Source of the DNA: Dolomedes plantarius
Lineage: Eukaryota > Arthropoda > Arachnida > Araneae > Dolomedidae
DNA length: 64,000 nt
Assembly: GCA_907164885.2 (NCBI GenBank)
Contig: OU015490.1
Span: 202,528,135-202,592,134, forward strand
Direction: 5' to 3'
Shown here: piece by piece, positions 32,388 to 42,318 of the stretch
Layout: the number at the start of each line of letters is the position of its first letter
Position numbering within the stretch: position 1 is the first letter of the stretch
Made by a program: the position numbers and the translations under genes
The notes under the pieces: model-generated
Seen by the model: only the letters and a program-made list of their open reading frames with translations
Databases searched by the model: none
What the model was told of the DNA's origin: nothing

Positions 32388-33225
32388 CTAAAATCAGAGC
32401 CGGCGCTAGGGGCGGCAACCTCAGGAGGCGGCAAAATTAACTAGTTTATGAAGAAAATGATTAAACCAAGAATCATTTGAATACTTATGAAAAATTAATA
32501 GGTGGACTTTAAATAAAATTTGCTTTTAATATGTTTTACGAACTTTTAAGTATAGGTACCCACTCACTTCAAAAATCCTCAAGCATGAGAACGACATAAG
32601 AAGGTTGAGGTATGTAGTTTTTAAATAAAAACACGTTTTGAGAGATGAGTAGAGTTTTTGTGTATTAAAGACCAAATCCAAAACCGAACCAAAAATACAG
32701 AGCGATATAGATAAAATATCAAAATATTTCAAGGAAACCGCTCACAAATAAAATAAACTCCCGCTTAAAAATGTATAAAATAAAAAATGACCCTTTTTAT
32801 TATAATTTAAATAAATGTACACACATACAAAGTGCTGTAAAAGAATTTTTTACCGTGTATTTTAATTTGTCGGAACATCTATTGGGTCGCGAAAAACCAG
32901 TCATGACAAGCTGTGACACGATTTTTACGCTACTATTATAAAAAGAAAAGAGGCAGTTCGATTGTTTTATTTATGCAATAATTGCCTTACAGGTTGGTTA
33001 CAAGTGAAGTAGAGTGCGTTACATACAATTATTATTTGCCGTGAGTTTTTGAAAACTGCGTCATAAAGTGTGTTGTAAAAGTAAGGTGAGTAGGAAATAA
33101 TTAAAAAATAAGTAGCTTTTTTAAACAAATACTTTTATATCTTCTACGGGATGTTTTTGGAAAAAAGCTCAAATCCGTCAATTTTTTGGCCACTTTGGTG
33201 TTTCATGCAGAAGGATACACCTCCT

Positions 33226-33660
33226 ATGAGGGGTAATTTTTACCCCTCTTATTTAGATAGGGAATACGGCCGAGTGGCACCTTGTTTTTAAGGGCTCTTA
33301 ATTCTTCTTACTACGGTCGATTTATTTTTTATAAATCGTTTGAATAGTTTTTGATATAGTATATTTAATTTTAAATTTGTCATGAGCCATTTAAAAATTA
33401 TTTTTTTAAGCATGTTATTTTTAAATTTTGACTTTTTGCTCGGACACGTCGATTTTGTTTTGAAGGAAGTCACTCCTTTTTATTTTGTTTTTTTATATTT
33501 ATCAACCCATATGAAGGGTAATTTTTACCCCTATTATTTGGATAAAGAAAGTGAGTCAAATGGCTCCTTGTTTTGAAAGGTTTATAATTCCTCTTACAAT
33601 GACGTATTTTTTCGAAAATAATGAGCCAAATAAAAATTATTTCTTTGAGCATGTTACCTA
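33226..33660. repeat. Imperfect ~290-bp direct duplication
   Basis: A block starting AGGGGTAATTTTTACCCCTN, followed by a short GTG/GTC-rich phrase and a CACCTTGTTTTTAAGG-like block, occurs at about 33226 and again at about 33513. AGGGGTAAAAATTAACC near 39472, on the far side of the nested element, is a further relative. Part of hAT element B. Confidence 0.6.
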
Positions 33661-33759
33661 ACAGAAATAAGCAAAAGTGCCTTTTTTAAAAATAAAATCG
33701 ATGGATCCAAGCAAAAAGTAGCTGTCCAGAAAAATATTTTTTCGGCTTCTGGTAAATTT

Positions 33760-33764
33760 GACAG
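33760..33764. repeat. Left 5-bp target duplication of the chimeric LTR element
   Basis: GACAG, repeated at 39337-39341 directly outside the other LTR. Confidence 0.85.
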
Positions 33765-34138
33765 AGTAAAATTTCACGATGGCCGAGTTTAAATTATCAT
33801 TAAAATTAGACACACTTGCTTCGCCAAATAAAACGAAGTCTTAAATTAATCAAACACATTTAATTATATATAGAGAGACGACACATAGTTACAAACGAAA
33901 TCACAATAAAAATAACATAACGGGAGAGCAAATGGTCTGACACGACCTCACCCTAAGACAAAATCTCCCAGAATGCCCTCTTTTTTACACTCTTCGCGCG
34001 CAAACCTCATCACATCCGGCATGTGCCGAATAAACATAAATTCCACTAGATCAGCAATGTCCTGTAGACACATAGGCTCCGTAAACGCGATAAATCTAAG
34101 ACATGGCGTCACTTTCGCTTCTGAGTCCAATCTTTACT
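33765..34138 (-). repeat. 3' LTR of the chimeric element
   Basis: 374 bp, same length as the partner at 38963-39336, with differences at about five positions (for example GGCCGAG against GGCAAAG). On the minus strand both LTRs hold a 60-codon open stretch beginning at the outer side (33948-34130 here) without an ATG at its head. Confidence 0.9.
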
Positions 34139-34152
34139 CGTCCCTCCTTGGG
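34139..34152 (-). other. Polypurine tract
   Basis: The minus strand reads CCCAAGGAGGGACG directly before the 3' LTR, the position and composition expected for plus-strand priming. Confidence 0.7.
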
Positions 34153-34404
34153 AAGCTCATCCGTCTCATTGACGATGAAGCTTAAAAAGAAAAAAACACA
34201 CAAACAAACAAACACAACAATACGAGAGATAGTATTTTAAAAAAAATTGAGAGTTTTGATGAACGTAGCTCCCACATAAATAATATAAGGATTAACACTC
34301 AAAATATCATACTCAAGTAAAAGTATTAACACAAAAATAGCAAAGTTTATGTAAGAAATCAATGAACACTAATTTTTTCCAATTCAATCATTTATGAAAT
34401 TAAT
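34153..34404 (-). other. Non-coding tail of the chimeric element
   Basis: AT-rich sequence between the stop after RNase H and the polypurine tract. Integrase would normally be coded here or before it. No trace is seen. Confidence 0.6.
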
Positions 34405-34572
34405 TCAAACAGGCAATCTAGACAAGGAATCGACATTCCCATGTTTGCACTCTGTACGATAACTGAATTTCACATTGTAACGTTGTAATGCCAATACCCA
34501 ACGTGTCAATTTTGCACCCTGGGGAGTACTTTGGGTCCAGCAGGTCAAAGGATTAAAGTCCAAGATTACCTC
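34405..34572 (-). pseudogene. C-terminal fragment of Ty3-type RNase H
   Basis: About 55 codons ending in TAA/TAG at 34405. It reads FNPLTCWTQSTPQGAKLTRW, then LQRYNVKFSYRTECKHGNVD and SLSRLPV. This matches the end of the RNase H domain of Ty3-like Pol, where a D-x-x-x-L...R-L-x-RW...H-x-N-x-D...SR pattern is conserved. It follows the SART1 part without a stop and in the same frame. The junction is near 34565-34572. Confidence 0.85.
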
Positions 34573-35790
34573 TACTTTGTTTTTACTAGGGCCCTTGTCA
34601 TGGAATTCTTTCACAGGGCCAGTACATCTATCCCTCTTTCCAAATTTATCATCTTCATAACACTTTTCTTCTATTGTGTATGACTGTGATTGCAACTGAC
34701 TAGTTCTTGTAGCAGCGAACAATTTTTTAGATTCTTTGTCTAAGTATCCTCTTTTCTTAACTAACTTAAGAGCTCCAGCAATACCAAGATTAATATCTGG
34801 TTCTTCCTCTAAAATTGGTTCATTTTCTCTCACAGATATTTCAGCTGGCTTTTCATCAATGTCAATTTCATTCCAAGCTCCACGATTCTAAGCTTCTAAT
34901 TCCTGATTCTGTTTTTCCTCTAAAAACTCTCTTTCTAAATCCGTCATCTTATCTGCCTGTTCATCTCTGTTGCCAGACATACCACAAGTAGGAATTTCAC
35001 CGAGTATTCTACAGAAGTGAGCAACAGAATTCAGTTCTATGTTGATTCCCTTAGAATCAACAGCAGTGTCATTTTCAGCAACATTAGTTTTATTAAGAAT
35101 TTAAATAACCTTTTCTGGAGTAGTGCTTATAATTTTCCCCTGTTTCAACTTTTTTGCTTTGTTTAAAGCACTGTACAGTTCTTTTTCACCTTTTTCTTCA
35201 TCAATAACAGTGGACAAATTAGGCTTCTCCACAACTACCATTTCAAGAGCATCAGTTGTAAACATTGGTTTATCAACTTCTCCAATTTTTCTTCTTTTCC
35301 GTGATCGCAAATCTTTTCTATCATCCACCACTTCTGTAAGCACATCGTCTGGTTTCAAAAGAGGAGTTTTTCGAATCTTCCTTTTCTTCTTTGGTTTTTT
35401 GAACTGCACCTTATCCTCAGGAGTGTAATATTCATTGGTCACTTTCAGTTCAGGTATTTCAAGTGACATTTTATTTCGTTGCTTTAATTTCATTTTGATT
35501 AACTCTAATTGTTGTTCTCTGCTAGTATTATAAGATGATATAATTTCAGAACCCATCTCAAGGAATTTCTTTCTCTCACCTTCAATTACTTCATCATATT
35601 TTGAAAGCATATTATCTTTCTTCAATATTCCAAATTCATCATACTCTGGTTCTTCATAGGGCTGATAATCAGGTTTCTTTCTTTTACTTTCTACATTCTT
35701 TGAATAACGTTCACTATCAATATTTATATTTTCTAAAACATCCTCTTTCTCTTCCAGTAATTTCTGATGTTTTATTACCCAGTCATCAGT
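34573..35790 (-). pseudogene. SART1: Captured SART1 (tri-snRNP protein) cDNA segment
   Basis: About 406 codons in the same frame as the flanking retroelement genes. Successive blocks match the conserved parts of SART1, the U4/U6.U5 tri-snRNP-associated splicing protein: DDWVIKHQKLLEEKE, KEDVLENINIDSERYSKNVE with KKPDY, MLSKYDEVIEGER, NEYYTPEDKVQFKKPKKK with KRKIRK, FCRILGEIPTCGMSGNRDEQ, EEEPDINLGIAGALKL, and a block with YTIEEKCYEDDKF and KGPSKNKVE. There are no introns, so it derives from a spliced message. Stops lie at 35101-35103 and 34888-34890. The segment lacks the SART1 N-terminus and the last part of the C-terminus. A stretch between LLEEKE and DVLEN also seems shorter than in full SART1. 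As it stands it cannot make a full fusion. Confidence 0.9.
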
Positions 35791-36717
35791 ATTACTCAAA
35801 TGATCGTCTGACAATAAATTTGCTTCGACTTTCTGTGATTCCACTCGATTATCAGAGCTCTGAAATGTACCATTTTCATCATTAAAGGTTGTATCAAGTT
35901 CTTGATCCCCTAATTCTCTTCTATCGACATTTTTCTCACCAGGTTCATCACTTTTCTCAAGAGTTAAATCTGTTGAATTTTTGTTACATTCAAATTCAGT
36001 TTCCACAAATTCTTTTTGATTTTCAACTTCCTCTACATCACACATTTTTCCAGTCACATCACTCTCCTGATTGGATTGAGAGTCTTGATCATTGCTGCAC
36101 TCGTTACCACGATTCGTGTTTTCTTTATCAAAATTTAAGTCATTAAAATCACTCTCATTAGCTCGAACAGTCTTATTTGCTTCATCAATATCTAAGTTAT
36201 TCAAACCACTTTCACTAATATTTCTTTCTTCACATACACCACTTTCATTTTCAATTAATTTGTTTTTATCATCACTATTTTGATCTTCACTGTCAGTCGC
36301 GCATGATAACATGTCTGTTGGGGGCTGAACATTTATCTCAGGAAACCTGTAGTTATCCATCAGAGACTCAAAGGCAGTTGAACAAATCAGCATATCGTTA
36401 ACTAGCTTTCTTGAGACGGCACACAAAATTGGCATTGAAACATGAGCTTTGTCATCTATTTTCATATCGATTATCTTCAGGGCTGCGATTTCGCTATCCC
36501 CGAACGCTGATATAATCTTGATGGTTCCTTCTCCTTCACCCTTATCCTCAGGAACCAAGTCCTCTCTCAAAACGGATATTTGTACCCCAGTGTCCACGAC
36601 CGCATGTATAGTGCTTTTCCCACAGCGCACAGGAATGATTTTAAGATTATCAATCTCTTTTGCCTTGACAGGGACGGAAGGTGGAACTGTTACCTTCGCG
36701 GTAAGAACTGTGGACAT
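35791..36717 (-). pseudogene. Retroelement protease and acidic linker, fused in frame to SART1
   Basis: The ATG at 36717 opens a 538-codon frame that reads through into the SART1 part. Residues 25-130 are an aspartic protease with the active-site DTG at 42-44 (HAVVDTGVQISVL) and a flap-like region. Residues 131-309 are a low-complexity acidic linker rich in Asn, Glu and Asp with short internal repeats (ESGLNNLDIDEAN against ESDFNDLNFDKEN). Such linkers between protease and reverse transcriptase occur in some Ty3-like elements, so the exact left junction with SART1 is uncertain to some tens of codons. Confidence 0.8.
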
Positions 36718-37842
36718 TTCTTTACTCGTGTCTTTTGCCCGTATGGCGTTGCTTTGTGCGTTAGCTGAAGGAGTCTTCTTGTTAGTTGGGCAGTATTTTT
36801 ATATATGACCACTTTCTTTGCAGGTATAACAAATGGGCTTTTGAAATGCTTGTGATCTTGATTTCGAATATTTATCATCAAACGAGCGTTTTGGGGATTG
36901 CTCCTTAAAAGTAAACACTGGTCTAGCCCTTTCAGTTTTTGTAGTCTTGTTTTCTTCGATATCTGTTCTCTTAGTGGTTGTTCTTACACTTTCGTATTCG
37001 TCCAACTTATCTGCTAATGATGTTGGAACAACGAATTTCGCCCATTCATCAACAAAATGCTCTCGCGTACTAAAGGGGACGCGTCTCTTCAGCTGGTCTG
37101 TAATCATAAGAGCTTTCAGACCCGCAAAATCTTTTATCTCCATCCCGCTAATGCACTCCTCAAAATAATTCGTGATATCGAACACAAAATCCCCCCAGGA
37201 ACGATTTGTATTTATCTGATGTGATACGAACTTCTGACGAAAATTTTCAGGGCTCAATCTGAAACGTTTGAGCAAAATCCCCTTTATATAATCGTAATCA
37301 TCGAATTTATCCTCGGACTCTCGAGCAATAAGCTGTGTGATTTCGGAAGGCAATACAGCCAACAATGCTGATACCCAATGAGATTTCACTACACCAATTC
37401 TATTAGCCTGTCTCTCAAACAGCGAGAGAAACAGAAGAATGTCTCCGTCTTTAGTCTAAAAGTTCGGTAAAAGTTTAGTTAATTCAGAAGTTCTAATTCC
37501 ATCATCTTGTTTCAGGGGAATATTGGGTTTTTGCTCAGCCTCTAGTCGCATCTTCGCGAGTAAGAATTCGCGATCTTCCCTAGCCCTTAGCTCCTCGCGT
37601 TCTTCCTGAGCCTTTCGTTCTTCACGTTCAAGTTCTTCCTGAGCCTTTCGTTCTTCACGTTCACGTTCTTGTTCTTCCACAATAACTGCCAATCGCGCTT
37701 TAGCAAACTCTTCTTCGTAATACTTGCTACTCTTGATCAACTTTATTATGCATAATATTCTCATATCATCTCCGACTAATTGACCCAACTCCTCAGCTAA
37801 AACTTTCAACTCACACTTTTTTGCTTTATTCAAGAATGCCAT
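36718..37842 (-). pseudogene. gag: Gag of the chimeric element
   Basis: ATG at 37842 (MAFLNKAKKCELKVLAEELG). Residues 50-110 are a charged coiled coil with repeated EEREERKAQEE-like units. After a TAG at 37456-37458 the frame continues with a SCAN-like capsid region (WVSALLAVLPSEITQLIA, FKQ-type KFVSHQ, NYFEECISG) and a basic tail. A CCHC knuckle (CYTCKESGHI, stop, KYC) is split by a TAA at 36799-36801. The frame then runs on into protease. There is no frameshift. Confidence 0.85.
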
Positions 37843-37952
37843 TTTATTTAATCACCCTTTACTACTTAAATTATTATCTTAACAACGAGCACTCGATGCA
37901 AAACTTGCATATATATAAAAAAATATTCAATGTTTTGCGATATACAACCCTT

Positions 37953-37961
<9 letters not shown>

Positions 37962-37989
<28 letters not shown>
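37962..37989. repeat. (TA)n microsatellite
   Basis: TA tract in the leader of the chimeric element. Confidence 0.9.
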
Positions 37990-37994
<5 letters not shown>

Positions 37995-38059
37995 CAGTAT
38001 TAATACATATAAGCAATGCATCAATTAATAAAAATGTATCATACGAGATAGTATTTTTA

Positions 38060-38735
38060 TGCACTTAGAATATATTCGAAATTGTATCACTGTACTACAG
38101 AAAAATCTCAACAGTAACGTATTCTAATTCAAGGTATATGCACTCAGTATATTTTCAAATTAGCACTGTCGTACTATTAAAAAAAATCATAACACCGACG
38201 TGTTCTTAATCACACAAGGCATATACACTCAATATATTTTCAAAATTAGCACTGTCGTACTATTAAAAAAATCACAACACTGACGTGTTCTTAATCACAC
38301 AAAGGCATATACATTCAATATATTTTCAAAATTAGCACTGTCGTACTATTAAAAAAAATCACAACACTGACGTGTTCTTAATCACACAAAGGCATATACA
38401 TTCAATATATTTTCAAAATTAGCACTGTCGTACTATTAAAAAAAATCACAACACTGACGTGCTCTTAATCACACAAAGGCATATACATTCAATATATTTT
38501 CAAAATTAGCACTGTCGTACTATTAAAAAAAATCACAACACTGACGTGTTCTTAATCACACAAAGGCATATACATTCAATATATTTTCAAAATTAGCACT
38601 GTCGTACTATTAAAAAAAATCACAACACTGACGTGTTCTTAATCACATAAGGCATATATATTCAAAACATTCTAGTAACTAGTACTGGCGTACTACTAAA
38701 AATTCATAACACTGACGTGTTTTATTGCGAAACAT
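38060..38735 (-). repeat. ~87-bp tandem repeats in the retroelement leader
   Basis: About seven units with the shared core TTAGCACTGTCGTACTATT followed by an A-run and CACTGACGTGTTCTTAATCA. The inner units are nearly identical and the outer ones diverge. They lie between the primer site and Gag, where packaging or promoter signals of LTR elements often reside. Confidence 0.92.
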
Positions 38736-38939
38736 ATCTTAAAATCGGAATTTCATTCAATTCGAAATCGAAACTGTCGTTTCATTAAATTTAAATTATG
38801 TCAATAGAATTTACTTAGACTTAGCATAATAAATACGGTTTGCAACTATCTCTCGTTTACATAAAATGAGAAAAGGAGCCACGTTAATCAAAACTCACCT
38901 GAATTCCGATCCGGTCCGTAATATTCCAAAGGATCTTAA

Positions 38940-38962
38940 ATCCTAGTGCTGCCGACTGCGTC
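38940..38962 (-). other. Primer-binding site, tRNA-Ser type
   Basis: Next to the 5' LTR the minus strand reads GACGCAGTCGGCAGCAC. CGCAGTCG is complementary to the 3' end of tRNA-Ser, as used by some Ty3-like elements. The expected TGG at its start is changed to a GA-containing form. Confidence 0.55.
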
Positions 38963-39336
38963 AGTAAAATTTCACGATGGCAAAGTTTAAATTATCATTA
39001 AAATTAGACACACTTGCTTCGCCAAATAAAACGAAGTCTTAAATTAATCAAACACATTTAATTATATATAGAGAGACGACACATAGTTACAAACGAAATC
39101 GCAATAAAAATAACATAACGGGAGAGCAAATGGTCTGACACGACCTCACCCTAAGACAAAATCTCCCAGAATGCCCTCTTTTTTACACTCTTCGCGCGCA
39201 AACCTCATCACATCCGGCATGTGCCGAATAAACATAAATTCCACTAGATCAGCAATGTCCTGTAGACACATAGGCTCCGCAAACGCGATAAATCTAAGAC
39301 GTGGCGTCACTTTCGCTTCTGAGTCCAATCTTTACT
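38963..39336 (-). repeat. 5' LTR of the chimeric element
   Basis: 374 bp, AGTAAA...TTTACT ends, about 98-99 % identical to the partner. GACAG follows at 39337-39341. The internal 60-codon open stretch (39146-39328, minus) is shared with the other LTR with two amino-acid differences. Confidence 0.9.
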
Positions 39337-39553
39337 GACAGTAAATATTCTAAATATAATTAAACGATTTTTTTAAAGTAATAAATATATATGTAATATA
39401 TAAGAAGAATCAAAAGGTAAGTAAGAACAGACAACGTACCGCTCAACTCATGTTCGTTATAAATAAATGTCAGGGGTAAAAATTAACCTTCGTAGGGGAG
39501 CATCTTTCCAAAAACATTCGCAAAATCTTTTCGTACCCTTATTTACTTATTTA

Positions 39554-39750
39554 AAGGCGAGATTTTGTTGGCTTTGTTTAGGGTAAATTGTTAAAAAAAG
39601 CACTTTCTATTCCATGACTGATGTTTCGGTTTTAATCAAACCTTGAATCTCTGAATAAGGTTTGATTAAAACTGAAACGTCAGCAATGGAATAAAAAGTG
39701 TTTTTTTTTTTAACAATTTACCCTAAACAAAGCCAACAAAATCTCTCCTT
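39554..39750. repeat. Long hairpin with ~91-bp arms
   Basis: The left arm 39554-39644 and right arm 39657-39750 are near-perfect inverted copies (AAGGCGAGATTTTGTTGGCT ... and its complement at the far end) around a loop of about 12 bp. It lies about 80 bp before the hAT B transposase start. Confidence 0.9.
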
Positions 39751-39829
39751 GAAACATTCGAAAACGCCTCTGTTTCGTTTAAAAAAAACAATTATTTTTT
39801 ATTGAAACATTTTCTTAATTGTTTTTAGA

Positions 39830-42318
39830 ATGTCTGATGGACGTAAAAGATTATCGGGTGCTCAGTACAAAAGAAAAAGGGTCGAAAAGCAAGTTCAAAT
39901 TCAGAAACAGGCTGGAAGCTACCTACAAGGCATGAAATGGAACGATGACGACACAGAGATATTAGAAGCTGATTCAAATATTAATTATGAAGCCATTACC
40001 AATCAAGCTACCGATATTGCTCAAGTGGAGCCTACTCCAGGGACATCCAAAGAACCTACTCCAGGGACGTCCACTGAACCTACTCCAGGGAAATCCAAAA
40101 AAGAGACATTTGCTACGATAATAAATTCAGATCCGGGTTCCTGGCCAACTAGCTTATCAGAAGCCAAAATATATTTTTTAGTAAAAGAAGGAGCACCTCA
40201 ACCATTAAAGGAATACAATTTTCCGTATAATGATACCGGTCGAAGATTTAGCTCTGTTCATTATTTGAAAAACATGAAAATTCATGCGTAACTGATTAGT
40301 CTATTCAGTTACAAAAAACTGTGTTTATTGCTTTTGCTGTAAACTCTTTGGTTTTATTTTAAGTTCTCTTTCTACTGCAGGTTTTAAAGATGGGAAGCAC
40401 CTCGCTGAGACTTTATAACAACATGAAGCCTCTAAAAACCACATCCAGAGTCAAAAATCTTGCATTGAATTTAGTCAAAGAATACAGTACTCTAAAACGA
40501 TTGACAGTCACTCACAAAGACTCATTACCGCAGAGATAAATTATTGGTACGAGGTGCTTCTACTAATTGTTTCAACAATAAAAATGCTTGCTCAAAATTG
40601 TTTAGCCCTCCGAGGTACAAGTGACAAACTTTACGATTTAGGTAATGGTAATTTTTACAAATTATTCAATTACTTGCTCAGTTTGATCCAGTAATGGAAG
40701 AGCATATCCGCAGATTGGTAAAAAAAATGAAGTTAAAGTCCACTATCTCGGAAAAGATATTCAAAATGAAATAATTATTCTTTTAAGTGAAAATATAACA
40801 TCTCACATTATTAGCGAGATTAAAAAAGCTAAATATTATTCAATAATTCTAGATTGTACTCCTGATGTCAGCAAGATCGAGCAAATGACAGTCTTAGTAA
40901 GGTACGTATCCATTGACAAATCCAATCCCAATGAGCTTTCCATTAAAATTAATGAAAGCTTTTTAGGCTTTCTTCCGGTTGAAAGATCGACGGGCTCTGA
41001 ACTCTCAACTCTAATACTTAAAAGACTTGAAACATTGGGACTGAATTTGCAGGATATGAGGGGACAGGCTTACGATAATGGGGCCAACATGAGAGGCGAT
41101 AAATCGGGAGTACAATCTAGAATAAAAGCGTTAAATCCACGAGCATTTTACCTCCCATGTAGTAGCCACTCATTAAACTTAATCGTTAATGACATGGCAA
41201 AGGCATCCTTCGAAGCCGCCAATTTTTTTAATATGGTCCAAAAATATATATTTTTTTTTCCTCATCAACTTTTTGATGGACCGTATTAATAAAATATGTT
41301 CAGGGACTAACTTTGAAACCCCTAAGTGATACTCGTTGGGAAAGCCGAATAGATGCATTAAAACCACTGAGGTATCAATTAGGAGGGATATACGATGTTT
41401 TATTTGCTGTTTGTAATAATTCGGAGATGAGGCTTCTGGACTATTAAGTTGTGTTAAACAATTTAAGCCCTTATACTCCATTGTAATTTAGTACAAAATC
41501 TTAAATTGTATCAATCCAATAAGTAAGCTCTTGCAGACAAAAGACTATGACTTACCATCTGGTATGGAACTCTTGAAAAATTGAAAAGATTTTTTCAAGG
41601 ATTTTAGATTGGACAAGGTTTTTAATGAAACGCTTTGCGATGCTCGAGAACTAGCCGACGAAATTGACATACCGGCTAATTTTGAGCTTACCCAGCCACG
41701 TCAGAGATTTCGAAGAAGGAATGCCAATTTTGACTATGAGGCATGAGATGATCCGATAGAAGATCCTACTTTGAAATATAAGGCAGAGTTTGATTTATTA
41801 ACACTAAACCAAGCTATCAATGCACTTGAGTCCAAGTTTGATTTGATCAGTACCCATAACAACTATTTCCAGTTTTTATACAATATTTATGATTTAAAAG
41901 ATACCCCTCAAAACGACTTACTAAAATATTGTAAAGATCTAGAAATAGTGTTAACTGATGGGAATTCATCAGATATAAACGCGCTGGACCTGACAGACGA
42001 GATAGTATCGGTTTTGGCCTTTCTAAATAAAGAAAAAGTCCAATCGAGATTTTAAAATTCATTTCAAAGCTGGATTTTGCTCCAAATCTCGGTATAGTTT
42101 TAAGAATCTTGCTTACTCTCCCTATAAGTGTGGCAAGTGGAGAAAGAAGTTTCTCCAAATTAAAGTTAATTAAAAATTTTTTACGCTCTACAACTACCGA
42201 GGATCGGCTAAATGGCTTGACAACATTAGCCATTGAACATGAGCTAGCTGAAGAAACTGGTGTCAAAAGAATTATCAAAAAATTCTCAGAATTAAAAATG
42301 AGAAAAAAACACTTTTAA
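39830..42318 (+). pseudogene. hAT transposase of element B (ZMYM1-like), broken
   Basis: The ATG at 39830 (MSDGRKRLSGAQYKRKRVEK) opens a basic N-terminus followed by three copies of an EPTPGTSK-like octapeptide and then DPGSWPTSLSEAK, typical of ZMYM1/TTF-type hAT proteins. After 40291 the frame breaks repeatedly. Coding resumes at 40770-41289 (ILDCTPDVSKIEQMTVLVRY, GQAYDNGANMRG, LPCSSHSLNLIVNDMAK). It continues past 41300 (SDTRWESRIDALKPL) and at 41771-42055. The C-terminal dimerisation domain lies at 42090-42318 (LPISVASGERSFSKLKLIK). The catalytic DCTPD and TRWESR motifs are recognisable, but the gene is dead. Confidence 0.88.

Larger units (their letters stand above)
33765..39336 (-). mobile_element. 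Ty3-like LTR element with captured host SART1 sequence
   Basis: Two 374-bp LTRs (33765-34138 and 38963-39336) with ends AGTAAA...TTTACT and about five differences between them. GACAG target duplications flank them. On the minus strand the order is 5' LTR, tRNA-Ser-type primer site, a leader with tandem repeats, Gag, protease, an acidic linker, an intronless SART1-like stretch, the last ~55 residues of RNase H, a non-coding tail, a polypurine tract and the 3' LTR. Reverse transcriptase, most of RNase H and all of integrase are absent, so it would have needed a helper element. All coding modules share one frame. Because the chimera sits within matched LTRs and target duplications, it was integrated as one reverse-transcribed unit. 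Confidence 0.92.

Noticed and set aside
34405..36717. SART1 part as the functional host SART1 gene
   Set aside because: It lacks introns, N-terminus and C-terminus, has two internal stops, lies in frame between retroelement protease and RNase H, and sits within LTRs and target duplications.
35123..36808. Several + strand ORFs opposite the protease-SART1 frame
   Set aside because: Antisense shadows rich in Ser, Phe and Leu, as expected opposite an acidic, lysine-rich frame.
38060..38735. CRISPR-like array
   Set aside because: Units are directly adjacent with no unique spacers, in a eukaryotic retroelement leader.
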